Source of the DNA: an uncultured Alistipes sp.
GTDB taxonomy: Bacteria > Bacteroidota > Bacteroidia > Bacteroidales > Rikenellaceae
NCBI GenBank assembly: GCA_910586375.1
Contig: CAJUIE010000048.1
Span: 1 to 11,415, forward strand
Length of the DNA: 11,415 nucleotides
Direction of reading: 5' to 3'
A model generated the notes under the pieces. That model was not told where the DNA came from, made no database searches, and saw nothing but the letters and a program-made list of their open reading frames with translations. The stretch's first letter is position 1. Every line of letters begins with the position of its first letter. A program made the translations under genes and the position numbers. Below, piece by piece: positions 6,767 to 11,415 of the stretch.

Positions 6767-7564
6767 CTATCTTACGAGGTTGTCGCGCTCGATCTCTTTG
6801 AAGTAGCGGTAGGTGGCTACACGCAACTCTTCGGCCGCCGGGTCGTCGCATACCAGAATACCGTTGGGGTGGACCTGTAAAGCCGAAATAGTCCACTGGT
6901 GGTTGTACGATCCCTCGACGCCATGCCTTACGGCGCGGGCTTTCTTGTGCCCCGTGGCGAGAATCATTACCTTTTTCGAGGCGAGGATCGTACCTACACC
7001 GACCGTCAGCGCAGTTTTCGGTACGAGGGAGACGTCGCCGCCGAAGAATCGGGCGTTGACCTGGATCGTGTCCAGTGTCAGGGTCTTTTGCCGCGTGCGG
7101 GAGTTGAGTGACGAGAAGGGCTCGTTGAAGGCTATATGTCCGTCTTCGCCGACGCCGCCCATGAAAAGGTCGATACCGCCTGCTTCGACGATCGCAGCCT
7201 CGTAGTCGGCGCACTCCTTTACCAGATCCTCGGCATTGCCGTTGAGAATATGGACGTTCTCAGGCCGGATGTCGACATGGGAGAAGAAGTTGTTCCACAT
7301 GAATGAGTGGTAGCTCTCGGGGTGGTCTTCGGCCAGACCCACATATTCGTCCATGTTGAACGTGATGACGTTTTTAAACGACACCTCCCCGGCCTTGTGA
7401 CGGCGGATCAGCTCCTTGTAGGTCTCTAAGGGCGTGGAGCCAGTCGGCAGGCCCAGCACAAAAGGCGACGATGTGTGCTGTTCCTTGGCTTTGATCTGGG
7501 CGATGATGTAGCCGGCGGCCCATTGAGCGACCTGCTGCGGTGTATTTTCGATGATTAAACGCAT
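6767..7564 (-). CDS. nagB: Glucosamine-6-phosphate deaminase/isomerase
   Basis: Converts glucosamine 6-phosphate to fructose 6-phosphate and ammonia, passing amino sugars into glycolysis; cytoplasmic. The 265 residues align with E. coli NagB (266) with the same numbering. The catalytic residues D72, D141, H143 and E148 are all present (NMDEYVGL; GEDGHIAFNEP). Phosphate-binding residues are kept: TGST at 41-44, R172 and K208. The residues that form the GlcNAc-6-phosphate allosteric site in E. coli (S151, S152, R158, K160, Y254 and the MRLI N-terminus) are also present, so it is probably activated by GlcNAc-6-phosphate. That suggests GlcNAc-6-phosphate exists in this cell even though the operon encodes a 1-kinase (inference). 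It is the last gene of the minus-strand operon, 24 bp after the NagB–PIG-L fusion gene, and is followed by a strong hairpin. Confidence 0.96.
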   Translation of the reverse strand: MRLIIENTPQQVAQWAAGYIIAQIKAKEQHTSSPFVLGLPTGSTPLETYKELIRRHKAGEVSFKNVITFNMDEYVGLAEDHPESYHSFMWNNFFSHVDIRPENVHILNGNAEDLVKECADYEAAIVEAGGIDLFMGGVGEDGHIAFNEPFSSLNSRTRQKTLTLDTIQVNARFFGGDVSLVPKTALTVGVGTILASKKVMILATGHKKARAVRHGVEGSYNHQWTISALQVHPNGILVCDDPAAEELRVATYRYFKEIERDNLVR

Positions 7565-7588
7565 TTTTATATAAGGTAAGAGGTTTGT

Positions 7589-9550
7589 TCAGAACATTTT
7601 GACGAAGACCTCAATGGCCTGATATTCAGCCATGCCAAGTTTATCGTAGAGCTTGGCCGTGTTTTGTGTCCGCTCTTCAGCCCGTTGCCAGAACTCGCGG
7701 GGATCGCTGCCCGGGAAAGGCATGATGTCTTTTTGCGACAGGTGGCGGTAGATAGCATGGCGTTTCATGATCAGTTCGTCGGGCGACAGAGGCACGGCCA
7801 TGTCGACCATACCCAGGTCCCATTCCATCCAGGCACCGCGGTAGAGCCACAGGTGGCACTCCTTGAGCCAGTCATCATCTTTGACCACTTCCAGCGCTCC
7901 CAGCACAGCCTCCATGCATGTACGGTGCGTGCCGTGGGGGTCAGCCAGGTCGCCGGCGGCGTAGATCTGGTGAGGCCGGATTTCACGCAGCAGCTTCACG
8001 ATGATGTCGATGTCCTTCTCGGTGAGCAGCCCCTTCTTGATTCCGCCTGTCTCGTAGAAAGGCAGGTTGAGGAAGTGGGCGTTGGTGTCGGGGTTGAGCC
8101 CGAACGAGCGCACGGCGGCGCGTGCTTCGGCGCGGCGAATAGCGCCTTTCAGGTCGAGCAGTGCCCGTGGTTCGGGCTCGCCTTTGCGTTTGCCGCCGAT
8201 GATCTTTCCTACTTCGGCGAAGCGGTCGCCGAAACCTAGTTCGCGTGCTGTGTCGATGTTCTGCAACACTACGTCGTCGGCTACGGCCACGTTACCCGAC
8301 GTTTCATAGGCTACGTGCACATCGTGTCCCTGCTGTACCAGACGGATGAACGTTCCGCCCATCGAAATCACGTCATCATCGGGGTGCGGCGAAAAGATCA
8401 CTACTCGTTTCGGGAAGGGCGTCGATGGCACGGGACGTGTCGAGTCGTCGGCGTCGGGCTTGCCTCCGGGCCAGCCCGAAATAGTGTGTTGTAGGTCGTT
8501 AAAAACGTCGATGTTGATCTGGTCGAACGTGCGGCCTTGCTCCAGCAGCTCGCCGAGCGAATTTTCGATATAATCCTTGTAGGTGAGCTTCAGAATCGGT
8601 TTGCCGACCACACCGCACAACCATACCACGGCCTTGCGGGTGAATTTGGGCGTCCAGTTGCAGGGGCCCACCATCCATGGGGTTTGCTCTCGCGTAAGAA
8701 GCTGCGCGGCGTTTTCGTCGATGACCACTTCGATATGGGGATGTCCTTGCAGGAAGGAGGCCGGGACTTGTCCCGTGACTTCGCCCTCGACGACTTTCTG
8801 GATGATGCGGGCTTTCTCTTCGCCCCACGCCATGAGGATGATCCGCTCGGCCCGCATGATCGTGTCGATACCCATCGTGATAGCCATCTTGGGCGTGTTC
8901 TCCAGCCCGAAGAAGGCGCCCGACTGCACTTTGCGCGTGTTGTGCGTGAGTTGTACCAGGCGTGTGCGCGACTTGGCGTAGGAGCCCGGCTCGTTGAAGC
9001 CGATCTGGCCGTCTTCGCCCACACCGATAATCATCAGGTCGATCTTGCGGATCGAGTGGTCGTAGGAGGCGCAGTATTCCGATATTTTCTCCTCAGGGAC
9101 CGTGCCGTCGGGAATATGGATGTTCTCGGGCAGGATATCGATGTGGTTGAGAAACTCTTCGTGGATGCGGAAGTTGCGGCTCTGCTGCTCGGTCGACCGG
9201 ATGGGGTAGAACTCATCGAGCGAGTAGACCGCGACGTTGTGAAAGCTGACTTTCCCTGCCTTGTGGCGCTGGACCAGTTCGTGGTAGAGGCCCAGAGGCG
9301 TCTGGCCCGTCGTGAGCCCCAGGACAAAGGGTTGTGCCTCTTCGTAGACTTCGTTCGAGCAGTTGAGCGCTTCGTAGTTGTGTATGGCCTTGACGATCAG
9401 ATCGGCGACATACTGTACGCCGGCATATTCGTTGGCGTAGACCCGTGTGTGCAGCTTCTCATAGCGGTGGATGATGTCGCGGGGCGCGGCCTCGGCGATC
9501 AATCCCCCGTCCTTCGGAAGCGAATACTTGTTGTTCATGGTGAGTGGCAT
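7589..9550 (-). CDS. NagB-like / PIG-L deacetylase fusion protein
   Basis: A cytoplasmic two-domain protein of 653 residues. Residues about 30-290 form a glucosamine-6-phosphate deaminase-like domain; residues about 380-560 form a PIG-L (LmbE) zinc deacetylase domain, a family that removes acetyl groups from GlcNAc-type substrates. In the first domain D112 (SLDEF), D180, E187 and K246 match NagB residues D72, D141, E148 and K208. The catalytic His143 is Gln182 (GEDGQIGFNEP) and Arg172 is Ala212, so deaminase activity is doubtful. In the second, SPHPDDD gives H389, catalytic D391 and zinc ligand D392, and DPHGTH gives H539 and zinc ligand H542, so it looks active. From memory, a Bacteroides thetaiotaomicron protein of the same layout is catalogued as a putative GlcN6P deaminase-like protein. 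Start: an upstream ATG at 9574 would overlap the preceding gene, so I take the ATG at 9550, which follows an AT-rich leader; 9538 is also possible. Confidence 0.88.
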   Translation of the reverse strand: MPLTMNNKYSLPKDGGLIAEAAPRDIIHRYEKLHTRVYANEYAGVQYVADLIVKAIHNYEALNCSNEVYEEAQPFVLGLTTGQTPLGLYHELVQRHKAGKVSFHNVAVYSLDEFYPIRSTEQQSRNFRIHEEFLNHIDILPENIHIPDGTVPEEKISEYCASYDHSIRKIDLMIIGVGEDGQIGFNEPGSYAKSRTRLVQLTHNTRKVQSGAFFGLENTPKMAITMGIDTIMRAERIILMAWGEEKARIIQKVVEGEVTGQVPASFLQGHPHIEVVIDENAAQLLTREQTPWMVGPCNWTPKFTRKAVVWLCGVVGKPILKLTYKDYIENSLGELLEQGRTFDQINIDVFNDLQHTISGWPGGKPDADDSTRPVPSTPFPKRVVIFSPHPDDDVISMGGTFIRLVQQGHDVHVAYETSGNVAVADDVVLQNIDTARELGFGDRFAEVGKIIGGKRKGEPEPRALLDLKGAIRRAEARAAVRSFGLNPDTNAHFLNLPFYETGGIKKGLLTEKDIDIIVKLLREIRPHQIYAAGDLADPHGTHRTCMEAVLGALEVVKDDDWLKECHLWLYRGAWMEWDLGMVDMAVPLSPDELIMKRHAIYRHLSQKDIMPFPGSDPREFWQRAEERTQNTAKLYDKLGMAEYQAIEVFVKMF

Positions 9551-9558
9551 GGTATTTA

Positions 9559-10203
9559 TTATTTTTCTGCACATTCGATATTTTCAAAGAACTCCGGGCG
9601 GTGGAAATCGGGTGTTGCCGTTTCAATGGGTCGCCAGGAGAGAAAGTGGGGCTGCGAAAGGTTGTCGCCGCATTTGTAGAGGTTGACCCGGGCCCGGAGG
9701 CCGCTCCAGTCGGTCAGAGCGTGGCAGAAGAGCGCCTGGGGCGGGATGAGCAGCGTCAGTGACCAGCGGTTGTCGCCCTGCCGTTCGGCGAATGTCTCCC
9801 GTGGCAGGGAGGTGATCCGGCGGACGGTGGCGAGCACTTCGGCCGGAGCATGTTCAGCCTCGGTACGCGACTGTCTGAATCCTAAGAGCAACTGTCCGAT
9901 GCAGGAGGTTTCAAAGTTGTAGTAGCCGCTCGTGTCGGGGGCTATGAAGAACTCCACGCACGAATCGGTCCATACTTCGCCGTTGTCCTTAGCGACAAGG
10001 GCTGCCGTGCAGGCTTCGTGAACGTCGTAGCGCAGGGCCAGCCACGCGCCTGTATGAAACATGCGGAACGATACCTCCGGAGCATAGGGATACTCTCCGG
10101 GCCAGTTGCAGCAGCCGATGCGCTCCGGAGCAATTTTTTCGAATGCCGTGTCGAGGGCCTTCTCGTCGCGAATGTCTATATCGCTGATTTTTCGGACGAT
10201 CAT
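9559..10203 (-). CDS. Cytoplasmic CBM9-like carbohydrate-binding protein
   Basis: A 214-residue single-domain protein of the CBM9-like family common in Bacteroidota. Family marks are YPYAPEVSFR (38-47), VWTDSCVEFF (77-86), GYYNFE (93-98), YKCGD (176-180), PHFLSW (185-190) and PDFHRPEFF (198-206). The aromatic residues in these blocks probably line a sugar-binding face (inference). No catalytic residues are evident. There is no signal peptide, so it should stay in the cytoplasm, unlike classic CBM9 modules attached to secreted xylanases. Start: a longer frame begins at 10248, but the ATG at 10203 overlaps the TGA of the kinase gene as ATGA, a typical translational-coupling junction, and the longer version adds only an unrelated tail. 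The gene ends 8 bp before the NagB–PIG-L fusion. Its role is unknown; binding or sensing the amino sugar handled by the operon is a guess. Confidence 0.85.
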   Translation of the reverse strand: MIVRKISDIDIRDEKALDTAFEKIAPERIGCCNWPGEYPYAPEVSFRMFHTGAWLALRYDVHEACTAALVAKDNGEVWTDSCVEFFIAPDTSGYYNFETSCIGQLLLGFRQSRTEAEHAPAEVLATVRRITSLPRETFAERQGDNRWSLTLLIPPQALFCHALTDWSGLRARVNLYKCGDNLSQPHFLSWRPIETATPDFHRPEFFENIECAEK

Positions 10204-11306
10204 TTTTCGTTGCGGTATTTCTCCGCCGTGAGGCGTACAATAGTACACATCTGGTCGTATTGCGCCTCCATGCTTTGCAGCAGCTTATACTGCGCGTGCG
10301 TGCGTACCAGGTTGTGGTCCGGATATTTGATTTTGTAGTAGGTGTCGCCGTCGATATAGTCCATCAGGAAGCGCAGCACCTGCTCGTAGGTGATGTAACG
10401 GGCCGAAAATGCCAGATGGTCGATCTCGGTCGGGCAAAGCTGCGCGGCACGTTGCGAGAGGTAGCCCTCGGTGTAGGCGCGGAACATTCCCAGCGAGAGA
10501 CCCACCCGGCTCAGGTTGCGGTCGTCCTCGTCGCCCGTGTTGGCGTAGGAGCGGATGGCGTCGCCGAAGTCGTTGAGCGAAGTAGAGGCCATGACCGTAT
10601 CCAGGTCGATGGCGCAGAGCACCTCTCCTTGTTTGTCGAAAAGTATGTTGTTGATCTTCGTGTCGTTGTGCGTCACGCGAGTGGGGATTGTGCCCTCTTC
10701 GACCAATTTCCAGAAGTCGAGCATCTCGCCCCGGCGGTTTTCGATCCAGCCGATCTCTTCGCTCAGGCAGGCCTTGCGTCGTGCAGCATCGTGGCGAAGC
10801 GCCTCATCCCACTGCATGAACCGATGGCGGATGTTGTGGAATCCTTTGATCGTCTCGGCGAGCGGTTGGTCGAAATCGGCCAGCTGTGCCTGAAACTTGC
10901 CGATACCTTCACCACCCTTGCGGGCCAGCTCTTCGGTGTCTGCCTTCTGGTAGGCTACCGTGCCGTCGATGAAGATCGTCATGGCCCAGTATTCGCCCTT
11001 TTCATCCACGTGACAGAGCTTTCCGTCGCGGGTCGGAACCACAGTCATTGCCTCGCGCCATGGATCGCCTCCGGCCGCCACAACGCGGCGGCGGATATGG
11101 TCCGTCACCTTGCGGATATTCTCCATCATGGCCGGAATATCGGGAAAGATATTTTTGTTCTTGCGTTGGAGGATGTAATCCGGTGCTGCACCTTCTGTGC
11201 GGACGATGAACGTATCGTTGATGAACCCCTCGCCGAGTGAGGCGATCTTGACGATCGGTCCTTCGAGTGCGAAATGCGCAGCGATTTTCTGAAGTTCGGT
11301 TATCAT
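10200..11306 (-). CDS. NahK-like N-acetylhexosamine 1-kinase (APH-fold phosphotransferase)
   Basis: Predicted to phosphorylate GlcNAc and/or GalNAc at C1 with ATP, in the cytoplasm. The 368 residues align well, as I remember it, with NahK of Bifidobacterium longum (359), the kinase of the lacto-N-biose/galacto-N-biose pathway: AxHFALEG at the N-terminus, LQRxNxxIFPD (46-56), RVTHNDTKINNIL (210-222), IDLDT (233-237), NDFGDAIR (245-252), LFRAYTEG-like FRAYTEG (275-281) and YPDHNLVR (328-335). D215 in HND is the catalytic base and D234 the metal ligand. Homologues in Bacteroidota are often labelled aminoglycoside phosphotransferase or, misleadingly, mucin-desulfating sulfatase; neither fits. The start matches the NahK N-terminus and lies 34 bp downstream of a perfect -7 element. 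It is first in the four-gene operon, and its stop codon overlaps the next start. Sugar specificity (GlcNAc, GalNAc or another) cannot be read from sequence alone. Confidence 0.88.
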   Translation of the reverse strand: MITELQKIAAHFALEGPIVKIASLGEGFINDTFIVRTEGAAPDYILQRKNKNIFPDIPAMMENIRKVTDHIRRRVVAAGGDPWREAMTVVPTRDGKLCHVDEKGEYWAMTIFIDGTVAYQKADTEELARKGGEGIGKFQAQLADFDQPLAETIKGFHNIRHRFMQWDEALRHDAARRKACLSEEIGWIENRRGEMLDFWKLVEEGTIPTRVTHNDTKINNILFDKQGEVLCAIDLDTVMASTSLNDFGDAIRSYANTGDEDDRNLSRVGLSLGMFRAYTEGYLSQRAAQLCPTEIDHLAFSARYITYEQVLRFLMDYIDGDTYYKIKYPDHNLVRTHAQYKLLQSMEAQYDQMCTIVRLTAEKYRNEK

Positions 11307-11340
11307 GGTGTCGCTTTGACGTTTGCGATGGTTGGAGATC

Positions 11341-11348
11341 CAAAGATA
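11341..11348 (-). promoter_or_regulatory. -7 promoter element (TATCTTTG) of the amino-sugar operon
   Basis: On the minus strand this reads TATCTTTG, an exact match to the Bacteroidota -7 consensus TAnnTTTG. It lies 34 bp upstream of the kinase ATG, predicting a leader of about 25-30 nt. A T8G run (11364-11372) lies 15 bp further upstream and could serve as the -33 TTTG element, though the spacing is shorter than the usual 19-21 bp. No operator dyad stands out beside it. Confidence 0.65.
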
Positions 11349-11415
11349 CGATTAAGCCGGGAGCAAAAAAAAGAATTTATTCATTTTTTGCCGAGGCGCA
11401 GTATCTAAGACGAAG

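Noticed and set aside
9551..9574. Upstream start at 9574 for the NagB–PIG-L gene
   Set aside because: It overlaps the end of the CBM9-like gene by 16 bases, while the ATG at 9550 follows an AT-rich leader; not fully excluded.
8537..9679. 380-residue plus-strand open frame opposite the NagB–PIG-L gene
   Set aside because: It is the antisense shadow of a gene with clear NagB and PIG-L motifs; its own translation is rich in Asp, Val, Arg and His without any recognisable domain.
10204..10248. Upstream start for the CBM9-like gene adding 15 residues
   Set aside because: It would overlap the kinase by 49 bases; the ATG at 10203 forms an ATGA junction with the kinase stop and begins where the family homology is expected to begin.
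10260..11240. 326-residue plus-strand open frame opposite the kinase gene
   Set aside because: It lies wholly antisense to a strong NahK-like gene and its translation has no family resemblance; GC-rich third positions keep antisense frames open.

Overview
The window looks like chromosomal DNA of a high-GC member of the Bacteroidota, most likely an Alistipes-like gut bacterium (inference). The reasons are the gene families present (a GH78-type rhamnosidase of the short D-G-I-K-R-D-R subgroup, a GH106 lipoprotein, a NagB–PIG-L fusion, a cytoplasmic CBM9-like protein), promoter elements of the Bacteroidota form TAnnTTTG, AT-rich leaders in front of starts in place of clear Shine-Dalgarno sequences, and GC-rich coding DNA. 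No rRNA, tRNA, CRISPR array, transposase or phage gene is visible.

Positions 1-6595 hold a plus-strand rhamnose-use cluster. It runs: a non-coding leader (1-235), a secreted GH78-type alpha-L-rhamnosidase (236-1996), a 238-bp spacer filled by a large inverted-repeat element, fucO lactaldehyde reductase (2235-3389), and 2 bp later a large GH106-type rhamnosidase lipoprotein (3392-6595). The two glycosidases would release L-rhamnose outside the cytoplasm. FucO reduces the L-lactaldehyde made when rhamnose (or fucose) is broken down, giving 1,2-propanediol. The isomerase, kinase, aldolase, transporter and regulator are not in the window.

Positions 6596-6766 separate two convergent units. This stretch holds a second, shorter copy of the repeat element found upstream of fucO, a C9 tract, and a perfect 14-bp hairpin that probably terminates the minus-strand operon.

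Positions 6767-11306 hold a compact four-gene minus-strand operon, read from high to low coordinates: a NahK-like N-acetylhexosamine 1-kinase, a cytoplasmic CBM9-like protein (ATGA start/stop overlap), a fusion of a degenerate NagB domain with a PIG-L deacetylase domain (8-bp gap), and a canonical allosteric-type NagB (24-bp gap). A perfect TATCTTTG -7 element lies 34 bp upstream of the kinase start. The set reads as an N-acetylhexosamine salvage pathway in which a 1-kinase and a PIG-L deacetylase appear where NagK and NagA would usually be expected. That pathway, with its probably non-catalytic NagB domain and unexplained cytoplasmic CBM9-like protein, is the least explained biology here.
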